Source: Bacteroidales bacterium
Lineage (GTDB): Bacteria > Bacteroidota > Bacteroidia > Bacteroidales > UBA932
Assembly (NCBI GenBank): GCA_017395045.1
Contig: JAFPWG010000001.1
Location: 1-64,000 of the forward strand
DNA length: 64,000 nt
Direction of reading: 5' to 3'
Shown here: positions 1 through 9,099 of the stretch, piece by piece
How the letters are laid out: each line of letters starts with the position of its first letter
Numbering within the stretch: the stretch's first letter is position 1
The notes under the pieces: generated by a model
Database searches by the model: none
The model's input: the letters and a program-made list of their open reading frames with translations, nothing else
What the model was told of the DNA's origin: nothing
Made by a program: the position numbers and the translations under genes

Positions 1-551
1 CACCTAGGGGCATCCCTCAGATCGAGGTGACCTTCGATATCGATGTCAACGGTATCCTCAACGTCTCCGCGAAGGACAAGGCTACCGGCAAGGAGCAGCA
101 CATCCGCATCGAGGCCTCTTCCGGCCTGTCCGACGCCGAGATCCAGCGGATGCGTGACGAGGCAAAGGCCAACGAGGCCGCCGACAAGGCCGAAAAGGAG
201 CGCGTGGACAAGATCAACGGCGCCGACGCCCTTACCTTCCAGGCGGAGAAATTCCTCCGGGAGAACGGTGACAAGGTCCCCGCTGACATCAAAGCCGAGG
301 TCGAAAGCAACTGCAACCTCCTCAAGGAGGCCGTCAAGAGCCAGAACATGGCCGACATCGACCGCTACTCCGAGGCTTTGAACAAGGCCTTCGAGAAGAT
401 GTACCAGGCGGGTGCAGGCGCCCAGCAGGGCGGTCCGCAGGGCCCGTTCCAGGGAGGCCCGCAGGGACCTTTCGGCGGCGGCCAGGGTCCGTTCGACGGT
501 GGCCAGCCGGGTGGCAACCCGGGCGGTGACCAGGGTCCGGACGAGCAGTAA
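1..551 (+). CDS. dnaK: Chaperone DnaK (Hsp70), C-terminal part
   Basis: This is the end of dnaK; the frame is already open at base 3 and the 5' part lies outside the window. The visible ~182 residues start in the substrate-binding domain with the conserved run [14 protein letters not shown] and the NGIL-VSA-DK strand. The helical lid follows, and then a disordered Gly/Gln/Pro-rich tail with GGPQGPF-like repeats that ends in DEQ. DnaK is the ATP-dependent cytoplasmic Hsp70 that works with DnaJ and GrpE in protein folding. The Gly/Pro/Gln-rich tail is typical of Bacteroidota homologues. A terminator follows at once, so dnaK is the last gene of its unit. The identification is secure from the C-terminal half alone. 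Confidence 0.97.
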   Translation, partial: PRGIPQIEVTFDIDVNGILNVSAKDKATGKEQHIRIEASSGLSDAEIQRMRDEAKANEAADKAEKERVDKINGADALTFQAEKFLRENGDKVPADIKAEVESNCNLLKEAVKSQNMADIDRYSEALNKAFEKMYQAGAGAQQGGPQGPFQGGPQGPFGGGQGPFDGGQPGGNPGGDQGPDEQ

Positions 552-559
552 TCCCTTGA

Positions 560-590
560 ACCGGCGTCCTTCGGGATGCCGGTTTTTTTT
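560..590 (+). terminator. Rho-independent terminator of dnaK
   Basis: A 10-bp stem (ACCGGCGTCC with GGATGCCGGT, one G-T pair) closes a TTCG tetraloop and is followed by eight T. It lies 8 nt after the dnaK stop codon. Confidence 0.9.
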
Positions 591-611
591 GTCTATCCGC
601 TTGGAAATGCT

Positions 612-619
612 TACTTTTG
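612..619 (+). promoter_or_regulatory. Bacteroidota -7 box TACTTTTG
   Basis: The box fits TAnnTTTG. A TTTG at 588-591, 20 nt upstream, can serve as the -33 element and overlaps the T-tract of the dnaK terminator. The downstream gene starts 28 nt after the box. Confidence 0.7.
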
Positions 620-647
620 TAAAATGAACCTTAATTGATTCGAGCAT

Positions 648-1343
648 ATGAAAAAATGGATTGCCCTTTGTGTCGCCGCCGCCGTGACCGCATCCGTCCC
701 CGCCGTGGCGCAGAATGTGAACGAAGCCCTTCAGCAGGCTGAAGAGCAGGTCCGTCAGAAGCAGGACGCCCTCCAGGACGCCGAGCGCGCCCATCAGGAG
801 CAGCGGGACGCTACCCGCCGCAATATCAACGCCGCGCAGCGCCAGATCGATGCCAACAAGGAGTCCGTGGAAATAGCCAAGAAGCGCCTCCAGGTGATGA
901 AGAGTGATATCAAGGCCCGCGAAGGTGAACTCAAGATCAAGAAAGAGGCCCTCAAACTGGAGAAGAAGGCCCTGAAGCTGGACGGCAAACTGGACGCCTC
1001 CGACAAGATGATGCTCAAGGAGCGGGAAGCGGAGATCAAGGCGCTGAACCGCGACCTGAAGAATGCCAAGAAGCTCTACAAGGAAGAGGATTCTCGCATG
1101 AAGGTGGCCAAGAAAGCCATTTCCGCAGGCAAGAAGGAGATCCGAGAGAACAAGAAGGCCGAACGGACTACCCGTCAGGAAGTCCGGGAAGCCCGGAAGG
1201 AAGTGAAGGCCCGCGAGAAGGACCTCAAGAACGCGACGAAGATGCAGGAGAACCTGGAGACCGTCCTTCAGGAGGCCGGTGAGGCCGAAACCAAGGCTGT
1301 CAAGACCGGACAGCAGGTGGAGCAGGTGCTCCGCGAAGAGTAA
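648..1343 (+). CDS. Secreted coiled-coil protein of unknown function
   Basis: The protein has 231 residues. It begins with a cleavable signal peptide (about residues 1-21, ending AVAQ), so the mature protein should be periplasmic. The remainder is almost entirely Lys/Glu/Arg/Ala-rich alpha-helical heptad sequence, a long predicted coiled coil with no enzymatic motif. The ATG follows a clear promoter box. The stop lies 14 nt before trpS, so the two are probably co-transcribed, although no functional link is evident. Lysine- and glutamate-rich composition makes homology searches unreliable for this type of protein. I do not recognise a named family. Confidence 0.85.
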   Translation: MKKWIALCVAAAVTASVPAVAQNVNEALQQAEEQVRQKQDALQDAERAHQEQRDATRRNINAAQRQIDANKESVEIAKKRLQVMKSDIKAREGELKIKKEALKLEKKALKLDGKLDASDKMMLKEREAEIKALNRDLKNAKKLYKEEDSRMKVAKKAISAGKKEIRENKKAERTTRQEVREARKEVKAREKDLKNATKMQENLETVLQEAGEAETKAVKTGQQVEQVLREE

Positions 1344-1357
1344 ACCGTAATAGAAAG

Positions 1358-2473
1358 ATGGGAAGAATCATCCTTACCGGCGACCGTCCTACCGGCAAAC
1401 TCCACCTGGGCCACTATGTGGGCTCGCTCCGCAACCGGGTTCTCCTCCAGAACGAAGGGGACTATGACCGGATGTTCGTGTTCATCGCTGATGTTCAGGC
1501 ACTTACCGACAATGCCGACAATCCCGAAAAGGTTCGTCAGAACATCATCGAAGTGGCACTGGACTATCTGTCCTGTGGCCTGGACCCGGAGAAAGTGACC
1601 CTGTTCATCCAGAGCCAGATTCCCGAGTTGCACGAGATGACGCAGTTCTTCTCCAACCTGGTGACGGTCCAGCGCCTCCAGCGCAACCCCACCGTGAAAT
1701 CGGAGATGATCCTGCGCGGCTTCCATAACATGGAAACCCAGGACGACAACCAGCGCGGCCTTCCGGTGGGATTCTTCACCTACCCGATTTCCCAGGCAGC
1801 CGACATTTGCTTCTGCAAGGCGACCACCGTTCCGGTGGGCGAGGACCAGGAACCGATGATCGAGCAGTGCCGCGAGATCGTCCGCACCTTCAACGGAACC
1901 TACAAGTGTGACGTCCTGGTGGAGCCTTCCATCCTCCTGCCGTCCAACCTGGCCTGCCGCCGTCTCCCCGGAACCGACGGAAAGGCGAAGATGTCCAAGT
2001 CCCTGGGCAACTGCATCTACCTGTCGGAAGATCCGAAGGAAATGGAGCGGAAGGTCAAGGGCATGTTCACCGATCCCGGACACCTCCGCGTGGAGGATCC
2101 CGGCAAGGTCGAGGGCAATACCGTCTTCACCTATCTGGACGCTTTCTGCGAGGACAGCGACTTCCCGAAATACTGGCCCGACTACCAGAACCTCCAGGAG
2201 GTCAAAGACCATTATATGCGGGGCGGCCTGGGCGACATGAAGTGCAAGAAGTTCCTCATCAACGTCCTCCACGACCGGCTGGAGCCCATCCGGGCCCGCC
2301 GCCACGAGTACGAGCAGGACATCCCGGAGGTGTACAACATCCTCAGGAAGGGCTCCGAAGCCGCCCGGGAGGTGGCTGCGCAAACCCTCCATGAGATGAA
2401 GGACGCCATGAAGATCAACTACTTCGACGACGCCTCCCTCATCGCCGAGCAGGCGGCGAAGTATCGCCAGTAG
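1358..2473 (+). CDS. trpS: Tryptophanyl-tRNA synthetase
   Basis: TrpS charges tRNA-Trp with tryptophan in the cytoplasm. It is a class Ic aminoacyl-tRNA synthetase. The ATP-binding HIGH signature appears as HLGH at residues 16-19 within [11 protein letters not shown], and the KMSKS signature is intact at about residues 211-215 ([10 protein letters not shown]). The conserved GEDQ motif after the PVGE turn, which contacts the Trp/ATP site, is also present. The length of 371 residues suits the long bacterial form with an extended C-terminal helical region. It begins 14 nt after the coiled-coil gene and ends at a bidirectional terminator shared with the convergent protease gene. Confidence 0.97.
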   Translation: MGRIILTGDRPTGKLHLGHYVGSLRNRVLLQNEGDYDRMFVFIADVQALTDNADNPEKVRQNIIEVALDYLSCGLDPEKVTLFIQSQIPELHEMTQFFSNLVTVQRLQRNPTVKSEMILRGFHNMETQDDNQRGLPVGFFTYPISQAADICFCKATTVPVGEDQEPMIEQCREIVRTFNGTYKCDVLVEPSILLPSNLACRRLPGTDGKAKMSKSLGNCIYLSEDPKEMERKVKGMFTDPGHLRVEDPGKVEGNTVFTYLDAFCEDSDFPKYWPDYQNLQEVKDHYMRGGLGDMKCKKFLINVLHDRLEPIRARRHEYEQDIPEVYNILRKGSEAAREVAAQTLHEMKDAMKINYFDDASLIAEQAAKYRQ

Positions 2474-2493
2474 CGAATCCTTCAGAGAAAAAG

Positions 2494-2518
2494 AAAAGCG
2501 GGCCGAAAGCCCGCTTTT
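2494..2518. terminator. Bidirectional terminator between trpS and the tricorn-like protease
   Basis: A perfect stem AAAAGCGGGC / GCCCGCTTTT encloses the loop CGAAA. The A-tract and T-tract flank both sides, so it can stop transcription from both directions. Confidence 0.9.
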
Positions 2519-2521
2519 CCG

Positions 2522-5500
2522 TTATTTGATTTCAGGTAATCCCAGATCCTTGAACGTACGCGGAGCGGGAACGCCCGGGAGGGGCTTGCGTTCCTTGATC
2601 TGTTCGAGGGCCACTTCGATGGCCTTGAGGAGCTGCTGGTCCTCACCGGCGTATTCGCGGATGGGGTCGTTGTCCAGGAGGATGTCCGGATCCACGCCGT
2701 GGTTCTCCACGATCCACTGGCCGGTCTTCGCGTCATAGTTCGTGAAGAACGGGACGCGGACGTCGGTACCGTCCATGTAGGGGAGGGATCCGCTGATGCC
2801 CACGATGCCGCCCCACGTGCGCGTACCAATGACGGTGCCCAGGTCGTTGGCCTTGAAGCTCCACGGGAACAGGTCGCCGTCGGAAGCGGAATACTTGTTG
2901 ATCAGCAGTACCTTGGGCCCGGTGTGGGTGCCTTCCGGAACGGTGCCGGTCAGGGTGGATCCGCGGCTCATCGTCATCCGGTATGCCTGGCGCTGGAGGC
3001 GTTCGATGATCATCGGGGAAATGTTGCCGCCGCCGTTCTCGCGGTCGTCGATGATGAGGGCTTCCTTGTCCAGCTGCGGGTAGTAGTAGCGGGCCCATTC
3101 ATTCAGGCCTTCCGGTCCCATGTCGGGGATGTAGATGTAGCCGACCTTGCCGCCGGACTTCTCTTCGACGGTGCGGATGTTCTTCAGGATCCACTCATAG
3201 TGATAGAGCGGATACTCGTCGGCGATGGGTTTGATAATCACCTTCTTCCCGGCGATGGTGAGTTCCGTGAGGACCTCGGCCTTGCCCACGAGGAGCTTGT
3301 AGACATTGTCCACGTCCTTGAGGGAAACACCGTCGATGGCGGTGATCACGTCACCCTCCTTCACGCCCAGACCGGGCTCCTGGAGCGGGGAACGGAGTTC
3401 CGGCCGGTAGGTTGCCCCCTGGAGGATGCGGTCGATGCGGAAGCCGTCCTTCACCTTGGACAGTTCGGCGCCCAGCAGGCCCATCGGGATGCGTTCGGGC
3501 TTGGGATAGTCGGCGGGAGCCGTGACATACGCGTGGCCGCTGGCCACTTCGGAAATCATCTCGCCGATGACATAGTTCACGTCCAGCCGGGTCTTGGCAT
3601 AGGGAACGAGCACTTCATACTTGGCCTTGACGGCCTTCCAGTCGCGTCCGTGCATGTTCTCCAGATAGTAGCCGTCGCGGAAGGCACGCCACACCTCGTC
3701 ATAGAGCTGGGGCCATTCCTGCGCATAGTCCACCTCGGCCACCAGGCCGGAGAAATCCACCTTGTCCTTGAGACCCACCTTCGGACCGGGTGCAGCGACA
3801 TAGAGGTCGCGTCCCTTCATGAAGAGGGCCTTCTTGTCGCCGTTGCGGACCATCATCCGGGCGTCGGTGCAGTCTTCGTCCTTGCCGGTGGCGAAGTCGA
3901 ACACGCGGGTGCCGCGCATGCCGCCGTACCAGAGTTTGCCGTCGTTGCAGTAGAAGCCGCGTCCCTTGACGGGCAGTTTCACAATGCGCTTACCGATCCC
4001 TTCGGGGTCGATCCGGCACTGTTCCGGGGTCGCTTTCTTCGGTTCCGGTTTCCCGGCGGCAGCCTTCGGGGCGTCACCCTTGGGCTCGCCGGCATCGACC
4101 TTGACCACGGGGTCCTTCGCGATCAGCGGGGACGGGGTGTCCTTGGCCAGCATGGCCATGTACACGCCGGACATGTCGGTGTAGGCATAATTCCACTCGA
4201 TGCGGCTGTACTGCGGATTCATGTCGCGGTCGGAGGTGAATATCAGGTACTTGCCGTCAGCGCTGAAGGTGGGGGAACCGCTGTTGTACCAGCGCTCGGT
4301 GACCGGATACTCCTTGCCTTCGGCGAGGTTGTACAGATACACGACCCCCATCTCGTTCTTCGCCGGACGGGTGTAGGTGATCCATTTGCTGTCCGGGGAG
4401 TATTCCACCATCCGGAACTCGGCCTCGGGGTTCTCCATCACGGTGCGGCGCGTCTTGGCGAACGGGTCTACTTCCACCAGGCGGTTCTTGCGGTCGCCGT
4501 ACAGGATGTGCTTGCTGTCCGGGCTCCACTGGATGGACCGGATGTACGTGTCGGTACCCTGGGTGACCTGCACCGGGTCGCCGCCCTTCACCGCGTCATA
4601 AAGGTAGATTTCCGTCTCGCCGGTCGCATCTCCGATCCAGGCGATCCATTTGCCGTCCGGGCTCCAGTCGGCGCTGCGGTCGTTGGAACCGGGCGTGCGG
4701 CTGATGCTGCGGGTGACACCCTTCTCCACGGGAACGTCGAACACTTCGCCGCGGGCGGTCACGACCATGCGGGAACCGTCCGGAGACAGGCTCATGCCCG
4801 TGCGATCATTGGCAACTGCCTTCCGCGCAGTGCGGCCATATACGGCATCGGACGCCAGGGTGACGGGGATCTTCACGCACTGCCGCGTTTTCGGATCCAG
4901 CCGGTACAGCCAGCCGCCGTTCTCGAAGACGATGGTCTTGCCGTCGGTGGACGGGAACTTCACGTCGAACTCTTTGAAATCCGTCACCTTCTCCGTTTTC
5001 TTCGTTTTCGTGTTGTAAACGAAGAGGTTCATGATCATGTCGCGGTCGGAAGCAAAGAAGATCTCGTCGCCGATCCACATCGGGAAAATGTCCTGTGCGT
5101 CGTTATTCGTGACATTCTCCACTTTCTTGGCCTTCGGGTCGTACACCCATACGTCGTCCGCCATGCCGCCCCGGTAGTACTTCCAGGTACGGAATTCACG
5201 CATGACGCGGTTGTAAGCCAGTTTCTTCCCGTCGGGGGACCAGGAGCAGAAGCCGCCTTCCGGCAGGGGAATCTCGGCGGGCATTCCGCCGTTGGGACTG
5301 ACCGTCCACAGCTTTCCGGGGAATCCGTCGCCGATGCGGTTGCGGTACACGATGCTCTTCCCGTCCGGCGACCAGGTCATCACGATGTTGTTCGGGCCCA
5401 TGCGGTCGCCCAGGTCGTCGCGTCCGTTCGTAGAAGTGTAGGTAAGCCGCACGGGTTCGCCGCCGGTCGCGGGGATGAGGTACACCTCGCGGTTTCCGTC

Positions 5501-5749
5501 GTACTCGCCCGTAAAAGCGATGCACTTTCCGTCGGGGGAATATCGGGCGAACATTTCGTAGCCGACGTGGGAGGTCAGGCGCTTGGCCTCACCGCCCTGG
5601 ATGGATACGGTCCAAAGGTCGCCGGCGTAGGAGAACGCCACTTCCGAGCCGTTCGTGGCCGGGAAACGCAGTAGCCGCGCTTCGTCGGCCCGGGCGCTGA
5701 ACGAAGTGGCGAAAGCCGCCAGCGTCAGGAGTGTCAGAATTCGTTTCAT
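2522..5749 (-). CDS. Secreted tricorn-like protease (beta-propellers, PDZ, S41 peptidase)
   Basis: This 1075-residue protein has a signal peptide (about 1-21, ending SARA), so it acts in the periplasm or at the surface rather than in the cytosol as in archaeal tricorn. Roughly residues 25-560 are WD40/TolB-like repeats with recurring SPDGK turns, which form the six- and seven-bladed propellers that gate substrate. A core domain follows, then a PDZ domain near 760-850 and the S41 catalytic domain. The active-site pieces are visible: SGH at about 737-739 and the nucleophile Ser at about 956 in ASDGD. Family knowledge predicts degradation of oligopeptides. It is transcribed alone, convergent with trpS. 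The Lys/Pro/Ala-rich linker at about 550-580 is a variable insertion. Confidence 0.93.
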   Translation of the reverse strand: MKRILTLLTLAAFATSFSARADEARLLRFPATNGSEVAFSYAGDLWTVSIQGGEAKRLTSHVGYEMFARYSPDGKCIAFTGEYDGNREVYLIPATGGEPVRLTYTSTNGRDDLGDRMGPNNIVMTWSPDGKSIVYRNRIGDGFPGKLWTVSPNGGMPAEIPLPEGGFCSWSPDGKKLAYNRVMREFRTWKYYRGGMADDVWVYDPKAKKVENVTNNDAQDIFPMWIGDEIFFASDRDMIMNLFVYNTKTKKTEKVTDFKEFDVKFPSTDGKTIVFENGGWLYRLDPKTRQCVKIPVTLASDAVYGRTARKAVANDRTGMSLSPDGSRMVVTARGEVFDVPVEKGVTRSISRTPGSNDRSADWSPDGKWIAWIGDATGETEIYLYDAVKGGDPVQVTQGTDTYIRSIQWSPDSKHILYGDRKNRLVEVDPFAKTRRTVMENPEAEFRMVEYSPDSKWITYTRPAKNEMGVVYLYNLAEGKEYPVTERWYNSGSPTFSADGKYLIFTSDRDMNPQYSRIEWNYAYTDMSGVYMAMLAKDTPSPLIAKDPVVKVDAGEPKGDAPKAAAGKPEPKKATPEQCRIDPEGIGKRIVKLPVKGRGFYCNDGKLWYGGMRGTRVFDFATGKDEDCTDARMMVRNGDKKALFMKGRDLYVAAPGPKVGLKDKVDFSGLVAEVDYAQEWPQLYDEVWRAFRDGYYLENMHGRDWKAVKAKYEVLVPYAKTRLDVNYVIGEMISEVASGHAYVTAPADYPKPERIPMGLLGAELSKVKDGFRIDRILQGATYRPELRSPLQEPGLGVKEGDVITAIDGVSLKDVDNVYKLLVGKAEVLTELTIAGKKVIIKPIADEYPLYHYEWILKNIRTVEEKSGGKVGYIYIPDMGPEGLNEWARYYYPQLDKEALIIDDRENGGGNISPMIIERLQRQAYRMTMSRGSTLTGTVPEGTHTGPKVLLINKYSASDGDLFPWSFKANDLGTVIGTRTWGGIVGISGSLPYMDGTDVRVPFFTNYDAKTGQWIVENHGVDPDILLDNDPIREYAGEDQQLLKAIEVALEQIKERKPLPGVPAPRTFKDLGLPEIK

Positions 5750-5774
5750 ATCAAAGGGTTATGGTTTCTGTTTA

Positions 5775-5782
5775 CAAACTTA
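5775..5782 (-). promoter_or_regulatory. -7 box TAAGTTTG for the tricorn-like protease
   Basis: On the minus strand this reads TAAGTTTG, 25 nt before the protease ATG at 5749. No convincing -33 TTTG is seen at the usual 19-21 nt spacing. Confidence 0.6.
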
Positions 5783-5810
5783 CGAAAAATAGTCGAGCAA
5801 ACCATACGAA

Positions 5811-5838
5811 AAACGGCTCCTGTTTCCAGGAACCGTTT
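5811..5838 (-). terminator. Terminator of the aldolase gene
   Basis: A 12-bp stem with one mismatch (AAACGGTTCCTG / CAGGAGCCGTTT on the minus strand) and a GAAA loop is followed by T-rich sequence. It lies just past the aldolase stop. Confidence 0.8.
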
Positions 5839-5859
5839 AGAATGGTTACGGGGTCGGAA

Positions 5860-6861
5860 CTACTCCGCCTTGCCGTCGGAACCGAGGACGTTGACGATCT
5901 TGTGGATGTACATCTTCTTCATCTCCTCGCGGGCGGGCTTGAGGTACTGGCGCGGGTCGAAGTGGCTCGGGTTCTCGGCCATGTACTTACGGATGGCACC
6001 GGTCATCGCCAGACGGCTGTCGGAGTCGATGTTGATCTTGCAGACAGCGCTCTTGGCAGCCTCGCGGAGCTGCTCCTCGGGAATACCTACGGCATTCGGG
6101 AGGTTGCCGCCGTACTTGTTGCACATGTCGACATACTCCTGCGGAACGGAGGAGGAGCCGTGGAGGACGATCGGGAAGCCGGGGAGCTTTTTTTCAATCT
6201 CGTGCAGGACGTCGAAGGCGAGCGGCGGGGGAATCAGACGGCCGGTCTTCGGGTCGCGGGTGCACTGCTCCGGGGTGAACTTGTAGGCGCCGTGGGAGGT
6301 GCCGATGGAGATGGCGAGGGAGTCGCAGCCGGTGCGGGTGGCGAAGTCGATGACCTCTTCCGGCTTGGTGTAATGGGATTCCGCGGCGGAAACCTCATCC
6401 TCGACACCGGCGAGCACGCCGAGTTCGGCCTCGACGGTCACGTCGAACTTGTGGGCATATTCGACCACTTTCTTGGTGAGGGCGATGTTCTCCTCGTACG
6501 GGAGGGAGGAAGCGTCGATCATCACGGAAGAGAAGCCCGTGTCAACGCAGCTCTTGCAGGTTTCGAAGCTGTCGCCGTGGTCCAGGTGGAGGCAGATCTG
6601 GGGATGTTCCCAGCCGAGTTCCTTCGCATAGGCGACGGCACCCTCGGCCATGTAGCGGAGAAGGGTGGCGTTGGCATAGTTGCGGGCGCCCTTGGAGACC
6701 TGGAGGATCACCGGGGACTTGGTCTCGGCAGCGGCCTGGATGATGGCCTGGAGCTGCTCCATGTTGTTGAAATTGAAAGCGGGGATGGCATAGCCGCCGT
6801 CAACGGCTTTGGCGAACATTTCGCGGGTGTTCACAAGACCCAATTCTTTGTAAGAAACCAT
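5860..6861 (-). CDS. fba: Class II fructose-bisphosphate aldolase
   Basis: This zinc-dependent aldolase reversibly cleaves fructose 1,6-bisphosphate into DHAP and glyceraldehyde 3-phosphate in glycolysis and gluconeogenesis. Metal ligands are visible at HLDHGDS (His92, Asp94, His95), and the family has further ligands at ISIGTSHGAY and VLHGSSS. The 333-residue length and the interval with the tail KPAREEMKKMY match the single-domain Bacteroidota type. It is a monocistronic gene between its own promoter (6903-6910) and terminator. The start at 6861 gives the usual N-terminus MVSYKELGLVNTREMF. Identification is secure. Confidence 0.96.
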   Translation of the reverse strand: MVSYKELGLVNTREMFAKAVDGGYAIPAFNFNNMEQLQAIIQAAAETKSPVILQVSKGARNYANATLLRYMAEGAVAYAKELGWEHPQICLHLDHGDSFETCKSCVDTGFSSVMIDASSLPYEENIALTKKVVEYAHKFDVTVEAELGVLAGVEDEVSAAESHYTKPEEVIDFATRTGCDSLAISIGTSHGAYKFTPEQCTRDPKTGRLIPPPLAFDVLHEIEKKLPGFPIVLHGSSSVPQEYVDMCNKYGGNLPNAVGIPEEQLREAAKSAVCKINIDSDSRLAMTGAIRKYMAENPSHFDPRQYLKPAREEMKKMYIHKIVNVLGSDGKAE

Positions 6862-6902
6862 AGTATAACGATGTTAACAGATTACGCTTCTGTATGCATC
6901 CG

Positions 6903-6910
6903 CAAATTTA
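6903..6910 (-). promoter_or_regulatory. -7 box TAAATTTG for the aldolase gene
   Basis: TAAATTTG on the minus strand lies 41 nt before the aldolase ATG, in an AT-rich stretch. Confidence 0.6.
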
Positions 6911-6917
6911 ACAATTT

Positions 6918-7286
6918 TTAAAATAAATTAAAAGTATCCGGGGTTTCTTGATTGGAAAAATCTTGCATCATTTCGACAGGATCTCCCATCTCATGCGGGG
7001 GTTCCGGTTCTCCTTGCAGCAGCGGTTCCGGGTCTTCCGGTGCGCAGGCTGCGACGACAGCCCCGATCCCGGCCGCGAGGCCGGCCAGGCGGGTGGCCTT
7101 TCCCAGGGAGCGGCGGCGCTCCAGTTGCTCCTCCAGATACCGGACCTCGGCCTCGCACTTGGGGCAGGTCCCGGAGCAGTCGCCTTTATGCTTGCACTCG
7201 GAGGTGATGAAGGCGATGTCGTTCGCCTCCGCGATCTGGCGACGGATGTCCTTCAGGATCTTACAGGTTTGTTTTCCTCTTTCCAT
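6918..7286 (-). CDS. Small cysteine-rich single-pass membrane protein coupled to a radical SAM gene
   Basis: The protein has 122 residues when started at the ATG at 7286. A charged N-terminal region carries Cys8, and a cluster C31-x5-C37-x3-C41-x2-C44 follows (SECKHKGDCSGTCPKCEAE), which could bind a metal or be a modification target. A helix rich in Glu/Arg (YLEEQLERRR) leads to a hydrophobic segment at about 66-81 ending in Cys81. The tail is acidic and Pro/Glu-rich. It starts 25 nt inside the end of the upstream radical SAM gene, so translation is probably coupled. I recall similar CxGTCPxCExEVRYLE sequences as uncharacterised in other Bacteroidales. No function is assigned. Confidence 0.75.
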   Translation of the reverse strand: MERGKQTCKILKDIRRQIAEANDIAFITSECKHKGDCSGTCPKCEAEVRYLEEQLERRRSLGKATRLAGLAAGIGAVVAACAPEDPEPLLQGEPEPPHEMGDPVEMMQDFSNQETPDTFNLF

Positions 7287-7893
7287 CTCGTATGTCGGTT
7301 TTATAATTGAATCGGTCGAATTGGGTGAAACCCATTTCACGGAGCACAGCCTCGCTGCGGTCCCGGTGTGCATCGGTGTTGTATCCCGGGATGAGCGGCA
7401 GCCGCAGGGTGCAGTCATCGGCCCTCGAGGCGAGAATATGCAGGTTTTCCAGCACGAGGGCGTTGTCCTTCCCGGTATAGGAACGATAGACCTCAGGGTC
7501 CATGTCCTTGATGTCGATGAAGAAGTGGTCCACCACCTCCATCAGTGTCCCGACCTTCCCGGGCGGCACGTTCAGGGCGGTCTCCAGGTCGATTTTCCAG
7601 TCGCATAGGGCGCGGAAACGGACGATGAAATCCGCCCGCAAGGCCGGTTCCCCGCCGCCGAAGGTGATTCCGCCGCCGGTCGCCTGGAAATACAGGTCGT
7701 CCACCTTCACCTTCTCCAGCAGTTCTTCCGAGGAATAACGGGGGAACCGGTCTTCCGGCCAGGTGGTTTCGGGATTGATGCAGAACCGGCAGGACAGGGG
7801 GCATCCGGGAAAACATACCAGCGTATGCACTCCCGTTCCGTCTATGCCGATGCGATGCCTCGCGATGGCCATAACAGGCACTTTCCCGTCCAT
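7261..7893 (-). CDS. Radical SAM protein of the glycyl-radical activase (PflA/NrdG) type
   Basis: This 210-residue protein carries the radical SAM CxxxCxxC motif at residues 31-38 (CPLSCRFC), which binds the [4Fe-4S] cluster, and the GGGEP motif (FGGGEPALRADF) that contacts SAM. The N-terminus ARHRIGIDGTGVHTLV resembles activating enzymes of pyruvate formate-lyase or anaerobic ribonucleotide reductase. No glycyl radical enzyme lies nearby in the window. Instead the next gene encodes a cysteine-rich membrane protein, overlapping by 26 nt. The start at 7893 is preferred, but an internal ATG at 7872 would also leave the family N-terminus intact. The partner and the reaction are unknown. Confidence 0.85.
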   Translation of the reverse strand: MDGKVPVMAIARHRIGIDGTGVHTLVCFPGCPLSCRFCINPETTWPEDRFPRYSSEELLEKVKVDDLYFQATGGGITFGGGEPALRADFIVRFRALCDWKIDLETALNVPPGKVGTLMEVVDHFFIDIKDMDPEVYRSYTGKDNALVLENLHILASRADDCTLRLPLIPGYNTDAHRDRSEAVLREMGFTQFDRFNYKTDIRDGKRKTNL

Positions 7894-7950
7894 CTCGTGA
7901 AAAGAATCCCAAAAGTCGCGCTTCCTTGCACGATTCTCCGCCGAATTTAG

Positions 7951-7958
7951 TATTTTTG
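7951..7958 (+). promoter_or_regulatory. -7 box TATTTTTG for gmk-nadD-CYTH
   Basis: A perfect TAnnTTTG box lies 19 nt before the gmk ATG. A TTG at 7926-7928 may be the -33 element. Confidence 0.75.
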
Positions 7959-7977
7959 TACGAATAAGCCATTCTTT

Positions 7978-8544
7978 ATGAGTAATAAAGTACTGATTTT
8001 CTCAGCCCCTTCCGGTTCGGGCAAGAGCACCATCGTGAACCATATCCTGGGCCTCCATCCGGAGGTCGAGTTCTCCGTTTCGGCGACTTCCCGCCTGCCG
8101 CGAGGCGAAGAGAAGGATGGCGTGGAGTATTTCTTCTACTCCGCAGACATCTTCCGCCTCCTGGTCCGGGACGACAAGTTCGTGGAGTTCGAAGAAGTGT
8201 ATCCCGACCGCTTCTACGGTACCCTGAAGGCGGAAGTGAACCGCATCTGGGCCCGTGGACACGTCATTATCTTCGACGTGGACGTCAAGGGCGGCGTGAA
8301 CCTGAAGAAGTATTTCGGCGAGCAGGCGCTTTCCGTCTTCATCCAGGCTCCTTCCGTGGAGGTCCTTCGCGACCGTCTGGTCAAACGGGGCACGGATTCC
8401 GCCGAGGACATCGAAAAACGCGTCGCCAAGGCTGCCGAAGAAATGACCTATGCCCCGAAGTTCGACAAGGTCCTCATCAACGACGACCTCGCCACCGCCT
8501 TTGCGGAGGCGGAGGCCATGGTCGATGCCTTCCTGGCCGAATGA
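7978..8544 (+). CDS. gmk: Guanylate kinase
   Basis: Gmk phosphorylates GMP to GDP with ATP, an essential cytoplasmic step in guanine nucleotide synthesis. The P-loop is at residues 9-17 (SAPSGSGKS). The GMP-binding region contains SRLPRGEEKDGVEYFF, and the lid Arg-rich motif VKRGTDS follows. The length of 188 residues is standard. It is the first gene of a tight unit: its stop overlaps the nadD ATG (ATGA). It is transcribed divergently from the radical SAM gene. Confidence 0.97.
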   Translation: MSNKVLIFSAPSGSGKSTIVNHILGLHPEVEFSVSATSRLPRGEEKDGVEYFFYSADIFRLLVRDDKFVEFEEVYPDRFYGTLKAEVNRIWARGHVIIFDVDVKGGVNLKKYFGEQALSVFIQAPSVEVLRDRLVKRGTDSAEDIEKRVAKAAEEMTYAPKFDKVLINDDLATAFAEAEAMVDAFLAE

Positions 8545-9098
8545 GAATTGCGGTTTATTCGGGTTCGTTCAACCCGTTGCACGTCGGCCATCAGACCATC
8601 ATGGAGTTCCTGACCCGGAAGGCGGGATTCGACTGGGTGTACCTTGTCGTGTCTCCGCAGAGCCCTTTCAAGGACGCGGCCAACGTGCTGACAGGACGGC
8701 AGCGCTACGAGGCGGCCGTAGAGGCGGTAAAGCGCCACCCGGATATCCATGTCTGGGTGGACGACATCGAACTCGGGATGGAACCGCCTCATTATACGGT
8801 CCGTACGCTGGACGCCCTGCGGGAGCGCGAGCCGGAGAACGAGTTTACGCTCGTTATCGGGGCCGACAATCTGGAAAGTTTCCCGCGCTGGCGGGACTAT
8901 GGGCGCATACTCCGTGAGTATGGCGTTACCGTTTTTCCGCGCAGGGGCTATCACCGCGGCCACCTGAAGGCCCGCCTGATGCGCGAGTGCCCGGAGTATC
9001 GGATCGAACTGCTGAAAGCTCCCCGCATTGACATTTCCTCCACCGAGATCCGCAACGGCCTCGCTGCAGGCCGCGACATGTCCCCATGGCTGATGTAA
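8541..9098 (+). CDS. nadD: Nicotinate-nucleotide adenylyltransferase
   Basis: NadD transfers AMP from ATP to nicotinate mononucleotide, making deamido-NAD in NAD biosynthesis. The nucleotidyltransferase signature GSFNPLHVGH is at residues 8-17, and the second ATP-contact motif ISSTEIR is near the C-terminus. At 185 residues it has normal length. It overlaps gmk by four bases and precedes a CYTH gene by one base. The C-terminus SPWLM is short relative to enterobacterial NadD, as is usual for Bacteroidota. Confidence 0.95.
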   Translation: MRIAVYSGSFNPLHVGHQTIMEFLTRKAGFDWVYLVVSPQSPFKDAANVLTGRQRYEAAVEAVKRHPDIHVWVDDIELGMEPPHYTVRTLDALREREPENEFTLVIGADNLESFPRWRDYGRILREYGVTVFPRRGYHRGHLKARLMRECPEYRIELLKAPRIDISSTEIRNGLAAGRDMSPWLM

Positions 9099-9099
9099 T

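Noticed and set aside
2699..5674. A frame of 991 codons on the plus strand opposite the tricorn-like protease
   Set aside because: It is a mirror of the real gene, rich in His, Val, Gly and Asp from GC-biased codon antisense, with no domain, promoter or start signal. Similar mirror frames opposite the AsmA-like protein, BtuB-like receptor, aspA and others were dropped for the same reason.
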